Assembly (NCBI RefSeq): GCF_900099835.1
Contig: NZ_FNKP01000001.1
Span: forward strand, 3,162,001 to 3,226,000
Length of the DNA stretch: 64,000 bases
Direction: 5' to 3'
Origin: Paraburkholderia fungorum
GTDB lineage: Bacteria > Pseudomonadota > Gammaproteobacteria > Burkholderiales > Burkholderiaceae
Part shown: positions 28,002-36,306 of the stretch, piece by piece
Numbering within the stretch: the stretch's first letter is position 1
Layout of the letters: each line of letters starts with the position of its first letter
Notes under the pieces: model-generated
Database searches by the model: none
What the model saw: only the letters and a program-made list of their open reading frames with translations
Told to the model about the DNA's origin: nothing
Position numbers and translations under genes: made by a program

Positions 28002-29063
28002 TCACAAACAGACCGGCTCGGCTTCCAGCTCGACCCCAAATCGCGCCAGCACATCGCGCTGGACCGCTTTCGCAAGCGCCAAAACCTCCGCGCCGCTCGC
28101 GCCGCCGCGGTTCACCAGCACCAGCGCCTGGCGCTCATGCACCGCCGCCGCGCCCATCGCACGGCCTTTCCAACCGCACCGGTCGATCAACCAGCCCGCC
28201 GCAAGCTTTACCCGGCCGTCGGGCTGAGGATAAGACACGACCTCCGGCTCCCGGAGCTTCAGCGCGTCAAACTGCGCTGCATCCACGACCGGGTTTTTGA
28301 AGAAACTCCCGGCATTGCCAAGCTCCAGCGGATCAGGCAACTTCGCGCGACGCACGGCTACCACCGCATCGAAAATAGCCTGCGCGGTCGGCAGCGCGTC
28401 ATCTGAACCCGGCGCAGCAGAGGCTGAAGCGCCTGCCGTCAGTGCTCGCGCCAGATCCGCATACCCGGCGCGTGGCTGCCAGGCCTTTGGCAAGCGGAAC
28501 GTCACTGACGTGATCACAAAGCGCTCGCGCCCTTCCCGCTTGAAGAAACTGTCGCGGTAACCGAACTGGCAAGCCTGCGCGTCGAGTTCGACGACCTCGC
28601 CGGTGGCCAGCTCCACGGCCCGCAGCGACGCGAACCGCTCGCACATTTCCAGCCCATATGCGCCGATATTCTGGATCGGCGCGGCGCCGACCGTTCCGGG
28701 GATCAGCGCAAGGTTTTCCAGGCCGGGCATGCCCTGCGACAAAGTCCACGCGACGAACTCGTGCCACGGCTCGCCGCCGGCTGCCTCGACGTACCACGCG
28801 TCGTCGTCCTCGCGTACGACCTCGCGGCCGCGCATCGCCATCAGCAGCACCAGCCCGCCGAAGTCGCCGGTCAGCACGACATTGCTGCCGCCGCCCAGCA
28901 CGAGGCGCGGCAGGCCGGCGGCGCGCGGATCGCGCACGGCGACCATCAATTGCTCTTCGCGTTCGATCCGGCACGCAAACTGCGCACGGACATCGAAGCC
29001 GAAGGTGTTGTGCGCCTTCAGCGGATAGCCGGCAATGAACGCGGCGGAATCGGATTGGGACAT
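28002..29063 (-). CDS. murB: UDP-N-acetylenolpyruvoylglucosamine reductase
   Basis: The 353-residue flavoenzyme reduces UDP-GlcNAc-enolpyruvate to UDP-MurNAc in peptidoglycan synthesis. LGGGSNVVL and [16 protein letters not shown] are FAD/substrate motifs, YRDSFFK is characteristic of the type I (E. coli-like) enzyme, and NAGSFFKNP carries the catalytic Ser. It is divergent from yajQ. The ATG start matches the family. Confidence 0.95.
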   Translation of the reverse strand: MSQSDSAAFIAGYPLKAHNTFGFDVRAQFACRIEREEQLMVAVRDPRAAGLPRLVLGGGSNVVLTGDFGGLVLLMAMRGREVVREDDDAWYVEAAGGEPWHEFVAWTLSQGMPGLENLALIPGTVGAAPIQNIGAYGLEMCERFASLRAVELATGEVVELDAQACQFGYRDSFFKREGRERFVITSVTFRLPKAWQPRAGYADLARALTAGASASAAPGSDDALPTAQAIFDAVVAVRRAKLPDPLELGNAGSFFKNPVVDAAQFDALKLREPEVVSYPQPDGRVKLAAGWLIDRCGWKGRAMGAAAVHERQALVLVNRGGASGAEVLALAKAVQRDVLARFGVELEAEPVCL

Positions 29064-29259
29064 CGGAATAAGAGCAATGAAACGACGAAAGAGACCACGA
29101 ACGAGGCCAGGTCAGCCCTCGCCCGCGCGGCATTGCGCGGCGGTCTTGGGCAAAAGGGAGTGGCGTCGGTAAAATGACGTCCGGTCCGTGATTATAGCGA
29201 GTGCCCCGTGAGCAGCCGACCGGCCGCCTCACGCATCGCAGCACTATTGGGAGAATGCA

Positions 29260-29745
29260 ATGCCATCGTTTGACGTCGTCTGCGAAGCAGACATGATCGA
29301 AGTCAAGAATGCGATCGAACAGTCCAACAAGGAAATCTCAACGCGCTTCGACTTCAAAGGGTCGGACGCGCGCGTCGAGCACAAGGAAAGCGAAATCACC
29401 GCATACGCGGACGACGATTTCAAGCTCGGTCAGGTAAAGGACGTGCTGCTGTCGAAAATGGCCAAGCGCAACGTGGACGTGCGCTTCCTCGACTACGGCA
29501 AGATCGAGAAGATCGGCGGCGACAAGGTCAAGCAGGTCATCAAGATCAAGAAAGGCGTGTCCGGCGATCTGTCGAAGAAAATCGTGCGCCTCGTGAAGGA
29601 CAGCAAGATCAAGGTCCAGGCGAGCATTCAGGGCGACGCGGTGCGGATTACCGGCGGCAAGCGAGACGATCTGCAAAGCGTGATCGCGATGCTGCGCAAG
29701 GACGTGACCGATACGCCGCTCGACTTCAATAACTTCCGCGACTGA
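29260..29745 (+). CDS. yajQ: YajQ family nucleotide-binding protein
   Basis: The 161-residue cytoplasmic protein has the two ferredoxin-like domains of YajQ ([21 protein letters not shown] start region, [41 protein letters not shown]). Members bind nucleotides, and some are reported c-di-GMP receptors. GGGAG lies upstream of the ATG. The gene is convergent with plsY, with a GC-rich hairpin between them. Confidence 0.94.
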   Translation: MPSFDVVCEADMIEVKNAIEQSNKEISTRFDFKGSDARVEHKESEITAYADDDFKLGQVKDVLLSKMAKRNVDVRFLDYGKIEKIGGDKVKQVIKIKKGVSGDLSKKIVRLVKDSKIKVQASIQGDAVRITGGKRDDLQSVIAMLRKDVTDTPLDFNNFRD

Positions 29746-29779
29746 GTCTGCGAGTTCTGCTGTATCTGCAACTGACAAC

Positions 29780-29800
29780 GAGGGGCGCGCGGCGCCCCTC
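29780..29800. terminator. GC-rich hairpin between yajQ and plsY
   Basis: A nine-base perfect stem GAGGGGCGC / GCGCCCCTC with a three-base loop lies between the convergent genes. No T tract follows, so it may be only a weak or processing structure. Confidence 0.5.
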
Positions 29801-29805
29801 TACCG

Positions 29806-30441
29806 TCACAGATCGTTGCCTGCCGCTGGGGCGCTCGCCTTCTTTTTATCGCCGATCCGGCTTTCCTGCCCGCGCGCCAGCTTTGCAATGTTGCCGCGAT
29901 GGCGCCAAACGAGCAGCGAACTCATCGCCACGATAGCCAGCGCGATGATGTGCGGACCAAACAGAAAGGCATCGAAAATCGGCGCGAACACGGCGGCAGC
30001 CAGCGCGGCCAGCGACGAATAACGCGTGAAGAACGCGACGATCAGCCAGGTCAGCAACGTAGCGACGCCGAGAATCGGGTTAATCGCGAGCAGCACGCCC
30101 GCCGCGGTCGCCACGCCCTTGCCGCCCTTGAAGCGGAAGAAAATCGGGTACAGGTGGCCCAGAAACACCGCGATCGCCGCAATCGCGACCGACGTGTCGT
30201 CGAGCCCGTAACGCGCGCCGAAGTGCACGACGAACCACACGGGCAGCCAGCCTTTGAACGCGTCGCCGAGCAGCGTCAGGATCGCCGCTTTCTTGCTGCC
30301 GCTGCGCAGCACGTTGGTGGCGCCGGGGTTGCCCGAGCCGTACGAGCGCGGGTCGTCGAGGCCCATCGCGGCGCTTACGACGACGGCGAACGAAATCGAA
30401 CCGATCAGGTAGGCAACGACAGCAACGATCAGGTTTTGCAT
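29806..30441 (-). CDS. plsY: Acyl-phosphate:glycerol-3-phosphate acyltransferase
   Basis: The 211-residue inner-membrane enzyme acylates glycerol-3-phosphate from acyl-phosphate in phospholipid synthesis. The three signature loops are present: [27 protein letters not shown] and the later loop before the last helices. Five to six membrane segments are visible. ATG 30441 gives the normal length; the longer frame upstream is not family sequence. Confidence 0.94.
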   Translation of the reverse strand: MQNLIVAVVAYLIGSISFAVVVSAAMGLDDPRSYGSGNPGATNVLRSGSKKAAILTLLGDAFKGWLPVWFVVHFGARYGLDDTSVAIAAIAVFLGHLYPIFFRFKGGKGVATAAGVLLAINPILGVATLLTWLIVAFFTRYSSLAALAAAVFAPIFDAFLFGPHIIALAIVAMSSLLVWRHRGNIAKLARGQESRIGDKKKASAPAAGNDL

Positions 30442-30584
30442 CTGGGGACTCTTATAAGGATCGGCGGTCCGACGTTCGGAGAAACCCGACACGTCGACCG
30501 CAAAGGAAACGCCGACAGACAACAGGGCGCAAAGCGGCGCACATTCTACCCAACGTGCGCGCCCGGAAAACATTCAGACAAACG

Positions 30585-31076
30585 TCAATCGACGCTCGCG
30601 CACTGAACCGCCTTCGCTGCCAGCAGGTCGGTCAGCACCTTCGGCTCGATGCTGACCAGAAAGCCGCGCCGCCCGCCGTTCAGCCAGATCTTGTCCATCT
30701 CCAGAATGGTCGACTCGACATACACCGGCATTTGCTTGCGCGTGCCGAACGGCGAGGTGCCGCCGATCAGATACCCTGAGTGTCGGTTCGCGACCTCGGG
30801 CTTGCACGGCTCGACGCGTTTCGCGCCGATCTGCCGCGCGAGGTTCTTGGTGCTGACGGTACGGTCGCCGTGCATCAGCACGATTAACGGCTTGGCGTGC
30901 TCGTCTTCCATCACGAGGGTCTTGACCACATGATGTTCGTCCACGCCGAGCTGGCGCGCCGATTCCCCGGTGCCGCCGTGCTCGACATACTCGTAAGGAT
31001 GCTCTCCGAAAGTGACGCCGTGACGGCGCAGGAACTGCGTGGCGGGCGTTTCGGAGACGTGTCTGGATTTGCTCAT
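30585..31076 (-). CDS. ybaK: YbaK/EbsC-type Cys-tRNA(Pro) deacylase
   Basis: This 163-residue protein of the YbaK/ProX editing superfamily hydrolyses mischarged Cys-tRNA(Pro). VVKTLVMEDE, GDRTVSTKNLARQIGAKRVE and YLIGGTSPFGTRKQMPVYVE are family motifs. ATG 31076 is chosen because the conserved N-terminus starts there; the same frame remains open upstream through a tandem repeat, which is not coding. It is divergent from the TTG-started ligase gene. Confidence 0.92.
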   Translation of the reverse strand: MSKSRHVSETPATQFLRRHGVTFGEHPYEYVEHGGTGESARQLGVDEHHVVKTLVMEDEHAKPLIVLMHGDRTVSTKNLARQIGAKRVEPCKPEVANRHSGYLIGGTSPFGTRKQMPVYVESTILEMDKIWLNGGRRGFLVSIEPKVLTDLLAAKAVQCASVD

Positions 31077-31210
31077 CGGCGCATTGTAATGGCGAGTTTG
31101 CGCAACGGCTATTTGCCGAACGGCCAATTGTGCGGGGTGGGCGCTTGTGGCACGATCGTTCGATAAATTTTCCGGCGCACTGTATGCCGGTATCGAATCG
31201 TAGCCGGAGA

Positions 31211-31347
31211 GGACCCGAGTAAGCGCTAAAGCGCTAACTCTGGGTCGACCGCCGGGGCATGGGACCCGAGTAAGCGCTAAAGCGCTAACTCGGGGTCGAC
31301 CGCCGGGGCATGGGACCCGAGTAAGCGCTAAAGCGCTAACTCGGGTC
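31211..31347. repeat. Three tandem 51-bp repeats, each containing a hairpin
   Basis: Units begin at 31211, 31262 and 31313 with an exact 51-bp period; the third is truncated after its hairpin. Each holds GACCCGAGT, a mismatch, AGCGCT, two A, AGCGCT, a mismatch and ACTCGGGTC, forming a stem of about 16 pairs. Copies one and two have a one-base difference near the stem base, while copy three pairs perfectly (31314-31347). The connecting sequence GACCGCCGGGGCATG is identical. The array lies between divergent genes and ends three bases before the Shine-Dalgarno of the ligase gene. Confidence 0.85.
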
Positions 31348-31350
31348 GAC

Positions 31351-31365
31351 AAGGAGACAGCATTG
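31351..31365 (+). promoter_or_regulatory. Strong Shine-Dalgarno with TTG start, adjacent to repeat hairpin
   Basis: AAGGAG (31351-31356) precedes a TTG start (31363-31365) by six bases. It begins four bases after the third perfect hairpin, close enough for the hairpin to influence ribosome access. Confidence 0.7.
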
Positions 31366-32925
31366 AATATTGATTCACGAACCCGTTCCACCATCGACAT
31401 CCCCGCGCTGCTGGCCGGCTTGCCCGCGCGCATCGCAGACATTCCGGCATTCGCCGCCGCACGCGATCCGCAACACGTCGCGCTGATCGAGGACGCGCGC
31501 CGCCTGACCAGCGCGCAACTGCTGCAAGCCGTCGACGCCGCCACCGCGCTGCTGCGCGAATGGGGCGTGCGCGGCGGCGATCGCGTGATGATCGTCGCGG
31601 AAAACAGCATCGTGCAGATCGTGTTGCTGTTCGCGACCGCGCGGCTCGATGCATGGGCGCTGGTGTCGAACGCACGGCTTTCCGCAGCCGAACTCGATTC
31701 GATCCGGGCGCACGCACAACCTCGCGTGGTCGCGTATGCGGTGGAAAGCTCCGTCGATGCCCAGCAGCACGCGCAACGCCATCAGGCAACTCAAGCGCCC
31801 GCCATCACGCCGGACATCGGCGCATGGTCGTATTCGGTGGACGACGCCGTGCAGGCCGAGCCAGTCGAAGCCGCAAACGACCGCCAGTGCGCCGCGCTCA
31901 TCTACACCACCGGCACCACCGGCGCGCCGAAAGGCGTGATGCTGTCGCACCGCAATCTGCTGTACATCGCGGCCGTGTCGAGCCGTCTGCGCAAAGTCGG
32001 TCCCGACGATGTCGTCTACGCGGTGCTGCCCATCTCGCACGTGTACGGCTTTGCATCGGTGTGCCTGGGCAGCCTGCATGCGGGCGCGACCTTGCGGCTG
32101 GTGCCGCGCTTCTCGCCGGAAGCCGTGCGCCGCGCGCTCGCAGACGAACGCGTGTCGATCTTCCAGGGCGTGCCGGCCATGCACGCCAAGCTGCTCGAAC
32201 ATCTGCAGACGCACGGCCACGCGTGGTCCGCGCCGCAGCTGCGCTTTGCGTACTCGGGCGGCTCGCCGCTCGACGCCGCGCTGAAAGCGCAGGTCGAATC
32301 CGTCTACGGTCTGACGCTGCACAACGGCTACGGAATGACCGAGAGCAGTCCCACGGTTTCTCATACGATGCTCGACGCACCGCGCAGCGATTGCTCGGTC
32401 GGCGAAGTGATTCCTGGCGTCGACGTGAAGTTTGTCGGACTCGACGGTGTCGAAGCTGCGCCGGGCGAGATCGGCGAATTATGGGTACGCGGTCCGAATG
32501 TGATGCTCGGCTATTACCGCAGTCCTGAGCAGACACGCGCGGCCGTAACCGAAGACGGCTGGCTGAAAACCGGCGACCTCGCGCGGCAGGATGCCGACGG
32601 CGCGCTGCATATCGTCGGGCGTAGCAAGGAGTTGATCATCCGCTCGGGGTTCAACGTGTATCCGGCCGAAGTCGAACATGTGCTGAACGCGCATCCGCAA
32701 GTGGTGCAATCGGCAGTGATCGGGCGCGCGGTCGAGGGTAACGAAGAAGTGCTCGCGTTCGTCGAGTTGACCGCCGGGGCGACGGTCACGCCTGCTGAGT
32801 TGATCGCGTGGTGCGGCGAGCGGCTTGCACCGTACAAGCGGCCCGCCGAACTGAAGGTGCTTGCCGCGTTGCCGGCTGCGTCGACGGGAAAGATTCTCAA
32901 GCACCGGCTGCGCGAATTTATCTGA
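31363..32925 (+). CDS. AMP-dependent acyl-CoA synthetase/ligase
   Basis: The 520-residue adenylate-forming enzyme activates a carboxylic acid, probably a fatty or aromatic acid, to its CoA thioester. Motifs in order are IYTTGTTGAPKGVMLSHRNL (A3), the A5 region YGMTESSP, GDLARQDADGALHIVGRSKE and SGFNVYPAEVE (A7-A8), and STGKILKHRLRE with the catalytic Lys (A10). The start is TTG, fixed by AAGGAG seven bases upstream; no in-frame ATG occurs for about 75 codons. Three tandem hairpin repeats end just before that ribosome site and may affect expression. The substrate is unknown. Confidence 0.88.
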   Translation: MNIDSRTRSTIDIPALLAGLPARIADIPAFAAARDPQHVALIEDARRLTSAQLLQAVDAATALLREWGVRGGDRVMIVAENSIVQIVLLFATARLDAWALVSNARLSAAELDSIRAHAQPRVVAYAVESSVDAQQHAQRHQATQAPAITPDIGAWSYSVDDAVQAEPVEAANDRQCAALIYTTGTTGAPKGVMLSHRNLLYIAAVSSRLRKVGPDDVVYAVLPISHVYGFASVCLGSLHAGATLRLVPRFSPEAVRRALADERVSIFQGVPAMHAKLLEHLQTHGHAWSAPQLRFAYSGGSPLDAALKAQVESVYGLTLHNGYGMTESSPTVSHTMLDAPRSDCSVGEVIPGVDVKFVGLDGVEAAPGEIGELWVRGPNVMLGYYRSPEQTRAAVTEDGWLKTGDLARQDADGALHIVGRSKELIIRSGFNVYPAEVEHVLNAHPQVVQSAVIGRAVEGNEEVLAFVELTAGATVTPAELIAWCGERLAPYKRPAELKVLAALPAASTGKILKHRLREFI

Positions 32926-32949
32926 AGCCTGCGTCTGGAAGTGCGCGCA

Positions 32950-33906
32950 TCATCCTCGCGGATGATGCATCGCATGCAGCGACTTCAGCCGCTCCCGCGC
33001 CACATGCGTGTAAATCTGCGTAGTCGAAATATCGGTGTGACCGAGCAGCAGTTGCACGACGCGCAAGTCGGCACCGTGATTCAGCAGATGCGTCGCGAAC
33101 GCATGCCGCAACGTGTGCGGCGACAACGGCGCATGCACGTCGGCGGCCACCGCGTGTCGCTTGATGATGTTCCAGAACTGCTGACGCGTCATACCCTCGG
33201 CGCGGCTCGTCACGAACAGCGCATCGGTCGAACGCGCGCCGAGCAGCGCCGGGCGAGCCTCGCGCAGATAGCGTTCGATCCACCCGTGCGCTTCTTCGCC
33301 GAACGGAATCAGCCGCTCCTTCGCGCCCTTGCCCATCACACGCACTACGCCTTCGTTCAGGCCGACCTCCACCGTCTTCAGCGTGACGAGTTCGGTCACC
33401 CGCAGGCCGCTCGCGTACATCAACTCGAGCATCGTCCGGTCTCGCAGACCCAGCGGCGTGGAGATATCCGGCGCACCGAGCAACGCTTCGACTTGCGCTT
33501 CCGATAACGTCGACGGAAAACGCATGGGCTGTTTGGCCGAGCGGATGCGCAGCGTCGGATCGGCCTGCGCGCGATGCTCGCGCACCGCCCAACCGTAGTA
33601 GCGGCGAAACACCGAGAGCCGCCGGTTCGACGACGTCGATTTGTCGGCGTGCCGCGCGGCGGCATAGGCGTTGAGATCGGCTTCGCTGGCGGTGTCGAGC
33701 GACGCATTGCGGGTCTGCGCAAGCCATTCGCAAAAGAGCCGGAGGTCGCGGCGATACGCGTCGAGCGTGTTGCGCGACAGGCCGTGCTCGAGCCACAGCG
33801 CGTCGCAGAACGCATCGATCGAGGCGGCGCTTGCCAGATAAAGAGGAGACGCGACGACGCTCGTGTCGTCGGCCAGGGAATCGGTCGTGCCCATGCTCGT
33901 GCTCAT
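32950..33906 (-). CDS. xerD: Site-specific tyrosine recombinase XerD
   Basis: The 318-residue recombinase resolves chromosome dimers at dif together with XerC. An N-terminal SAM-like core-binding domain spans about 25-115. The catalytic residues Arg169, Lys193, His264, Arg267, His290 and Tyr299 are all present (ASGLRVTEL, HTLRHAFATHLL, GHTDISTTQIY). Its ATG overlaps the ogt stop by four bases (ATGA), so translation is coupled to ogt. It is not next to mobile genes, which fits a housekeeping XerD rather than a phage integrase. Confidence 0.94.
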   Translation of the reverse strand: MSTSMGTTDSLADDTSVVASPLYLASAASIDAFCDALWLEHGLSRNTLDAYRRDLRLFCEWLAQTRNASLDTASEADLNAYAAARHADKSTSSNRRLSVFRRYYGWAVREHRAQADPTLRIRSAKQPMRFPSTLSEAQVEALLGAPDISTPLGLRDRTMLELMYASGLRVTELVTLKTVEVGLNEGVVRVMGKGAKERLIPFGEEAHGWIERYLREARPALLGARSTDALFVTSRAEGMTRQQFWNIIKRHAVAADVHAPLSPHTLRHAFATHLLNHGADLRVVQLLLGHTDISTTQIYTHVARERLKSLHAMHHPRG

Positions 33907-34373
33907 GCGTACGGAATGCCTTCGTGCGCCAATAGCCAGCGCTTGACGTTGCGGAAAAAGCCGTCATCGCCGTGATGCGCGAATCCGCCGATGCCGCTCG
34001 AACTCACCACGCGATGACAGGGAATCACAATCGGGAAAAAATTGGCGCCGCACGCCTGACCGACCGCGCGCGGCGCGCTGCCGAGCTGCCTTGCCACCTG
34101 TCCGTAGGTCAGCACGACGCCCGGCGGAATATCGCAGATCGCCTGCCACACGCGCTGCTGGAATGCCGTGCCGACCGGCGCCAGCGGCAACTCGAATGTC
34201 GCGGACGCCCGCTCGAAATATCGCTCGATCTGCGCGGCGGCCTGCTTCGCCAGCGGCGAGTCGGGCGCGACGCTCGCCATCGAGTCCGGCAGATAGACGA
34301 TCTCGCGCACCGCTTCGCCTTCGAGACGAATGCCGACCTTGCCGAACGGCGCGTGGATCACTGCATTGAACAT
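33903..34373 (-). CDS. ogt: Methylated-DNA-[protein]-cysteine S-methyltransferase
   Basis: The 156-residue suicide repair protein removes alkyl groups from O6-alkylguanine. The active-site motif IPCHRVVSS places the acceptor at Cys119, and the helix-turn-helix segment VLTYGQVARQLGSAPRAVGQA is intact. AGGAG lies about nine bases before the ATG. The stop overlaps the xerD start, forming an ogt-xerD unit downstream of queG. Confidence 0.94.
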   Translation of the reverse strand: MFNAVIHAPFGKVGIRLEGEAVREIVYLPDSMASVAPDSPLAKQAAAQIERYFERASATFELPLAPVGTAFQQRVWQAICDIPPGVVLTYGQVARQLGSAPRAVGQACGANFFPIVIPCHRVVSSSGIGGFAHHGDDGFFRNVKRWLLAHEGIPYA

Positions 34374-34453
34374 GATGGCCTGCTCCTTACTATCGTGGCG
34401 GCTCGGTTGTGCGAGATGGCACCGCAGCATGCAGTGCTATTGCCTGCTCAACT

Positions 34454-35707
34454 TTACGCCGCTTCCAGCGCCCATTGCACGTGCTCGCGTACCACGTCCG
34501 AAGCGTCGCCGGCGCGCTGTCGCAACGCCTGCACGATGGCGTCGCGCGCCTGAGTATTCAAACTCTCCGGCGATGCACGCAACGCATTGCCCATCCCCAC
34601 TGCGAGATTGCGCAACCAGCTTTCGTAGCCGATGCGGCGAATCGCACTGCCCTGCATTCGCGTATCGAACTCGTCGGCGGTCCATGCGAACAGATCGACC
34701 AGCGACGCGCGATCGAGTCCGTGCCGCACGTCGAAATCGGCGACCGGCGCGGCCTGCGCAAACTTGTTCCACGGACACACGAGCTGACAGTCGTCGCAGC
34801 CATACACACGATTGCCGATCAGCGGCCGCATCTCGAGCGGAATGCTGCCCTTCAGTTCGATGGTGAGATAAGAAATGCACAGCCGCGCATCGACCTTATA
34901 AGGTGCGACGATCGCGCCGGTCGGACACGCGCCGATGCAACGCGTACAACTTCCGCAATGCGAGCCCGGCGTTTCAGGCGCGATGTCGGGCGACGTTTCG
35001 GCATCGGTCGGCAACGGTACATCGACGTAAATTTCGCCGAGGAAAAACAGCGAACCGGCGTCGCGTTGCAACAGCAACGTGTGCTTGCCGCGCCAGCCGA
35101 TGCCCGCCTTCTGCGCAAGTTCTACCTCCAGCACCGGCGCCGAATCGGTAAATACGCGGAAGCCGAATGCACCGATCTCCGCTTCGATTTTCTCGGCGAG
35201 ATGTTGCAGGCGATTACGCATCACCTTGTGATAATCACGGCCGCGCGCATAGACCGACACCACCGCCGCCGACGGGTCTGCGATCCGCGCATGCTCGGCT
35301 GAGCGCCAGTCTTGCGCGCTCAGGCCGCCGCTCGAGCCGCTTTCGTGCGCCGCTCCGTTCAATGTTTCGGCGGGCAAATAGGCGATGCGCGCGGTAATCA
35401 CACGTCGCGTGCCGGCCACAAGCTCAGCCGGCCTCGCGCGTTTCATGCCGTGTTTCGCCATATAATCCATCTCGCCGTGGCACCCCGCTTCCAGCCAGGC
35501 TGCAAGCGGCGCTTCGGCCGCGGAGAGATCGGTATCGCTAATGCCGATCGCCCCGAATCCCAGTTCACGGCCCCAGCTTTTGATGTTCAGCGCGAGCGCA
35601 TTCAGCGCTGCGTCATCGTAATGACGAGCGCTCTCCGCAGCGTTCGTCGCGATGGACGAATGCGCGCTGGTGACAGTGGACTCAGGGGACTCCGGACTTC
35701 GGTTCAT
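34454..35707 (-). CDS. queG: Epoxyqueuosine reductase
   Basis: The 417-residue cobalamin-dependent iron-sulfur enzyme performs the last step of queuosine synthesis in tRNA. Two ferredoxin-type clusters are visible (HCGSCTRCIGACPTGAI and CDDCQLVCPW), plus the N-terminal reductase domain and a C-terminal HEAT-like segment (DASDVVREHVQWALE). The sequence between about 105 and 125 has an insertion (NGAAHESGSSGGLSAQD). The start is ambiguous between ATG 35707 and GTG 35710, with no Shine-Dalgarno. It is divergent from tsaE with only 17 bp between starts. Confidence 0.93.
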   Translation of the reverse strand: MNRSPESPESTVTSAHSSIATNAAESARHYDDAALNALALNIKSWGRELGFGAIGISDTDLSAAEAPLAAWLEAGCHGEMDYMAKHGMKRARPAELVAGTRRVITARIAYLPAETLNGAAHESGSSGGLSAQDWRSAEHARIADPSAAVVSVYARGRDYHKVMRNRLQHLAEKIEAEIGAFGFRVFTDSAPVLEVELAQKAGIGWRGKHTLLLQRDAGSLFFLGEIYVDVPLPTDAETSPDIAPETPGSHCGSCTRCIGACPTGAIVAPYKVDARLCISYLTIELKGSIPLEMRPLIGNRVYGCDDCQLVCPWNKFAQAAPVADFDVRHGLDRASLVDLFAWTADEFDTRMQGSAIRRIGYESWLRNLAVGMGNALRASPESLNTQARDAIVQALRQRAGDASDVVREHVQWALEAA

Positions 35708-35724
35708 CACGCCATTTTACGAGA

Positions 35725-36306
35725 ATGCCTGCCAATCCCGATCACGCGATTCTGCCGTCCGCCAATCTTCTGCTCGAACGCAGCTTTGCGCTCGCAGACG
35801 AAGCCGCCACGCACGCGTTCGGCGAGCGCTTCGCACAGGCGATCGAAAGCGTTCGCGACGCTGCGCAGCATTCCCAACACGCGCCGGACGCGAACGGCGG
35901 CACGGCATTCCACGGGCTGCAAGTCCAACTCATCGGCGACCTCGGCGCCGGCAAAACCACCCTCGTGCGCGCGACCTTGCGCGGCCTCGGTCACACTGGC
36001 CGCGTGCGCAGTCCCACGTACACGCTCGTCGAACCTTATGCGCTAGAACGCCCTGCTGGGGAACTCGCGCTGTATCACTTCGATCTCTATAGATTCACCG
36101 ATCCGGCCGAATGGGCCGATGCGGGCTTTCGCGAATACTTCGACAGCGGCGCTATCTGCCTCGTCGAGTGGCCGCAGCGCGCAGGGCCCCTTCTGGGAGT
36201 GCCGGATCTCGTCTTCTCACTCGATCTGGACAGCGAGAACGACGGACGCGTGCTCGTCGCACGGGCATACAGCGAATCAGGAAAGGCATGTCTCGAAAGA
36301 TGTTGA
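35725..36306 (+). CDS. tsaE: tRNA threonylcarbamoyladenosine biosynthesis ATPase TsaE
   Basis: The 193-residue P-loop ATPase supports the TsaBD complex in t6A37 tRNA modification. The Walker A motif GDLGAGKTTLVR, SPTYTLVEPY, HFDLYRF and the LVEWPQRAG motif are all characteristic. Compared with E. coli it has a longer N-terminus with an insert (QHSQHAPDANGG). Its last 19 bp overlap the amiC start, so the two are translationally coupled, as is common for tsaE and amidase genes. Confidence 0.93.
   Translation: MPANPDHAILPSANLLLERSFALADEAATHAFGERFAQAIESVRDAAQHSQHAPDANGGTAFHGLQVQLIGDLGAGKTTLVRATLRGLGHTGRVRSPTYTLVEPYALERPAGELALYHFDLYRFTDPAEWADAGFREYFDSGAICLVEWPQRAGPLLGVPDLVFSLDLDSENDGRVLVARAYSESGKACLERC

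Noticed and set aside
31211..31347. Possible short CRISPR array (three regularly spaced palindromic repeats)
   Set aside because: The intervening sequences are identical, not unique spacers; the unit is a 51-bp tandem repeat and no cas genes are present.
30585..31610. Long ybaK frame extended upstream through the tandem repeats
   Set aside because: The added residues translate the repeat (ALALTRVPCPGG units), while the conserved protein starts at 31076.
32950..33906. Phage or element integrase
   Set aside because: The sequence and the gene neighbourhood (ogt, queG) fit housekeeping XerD, and no att site or phage genes were seen.
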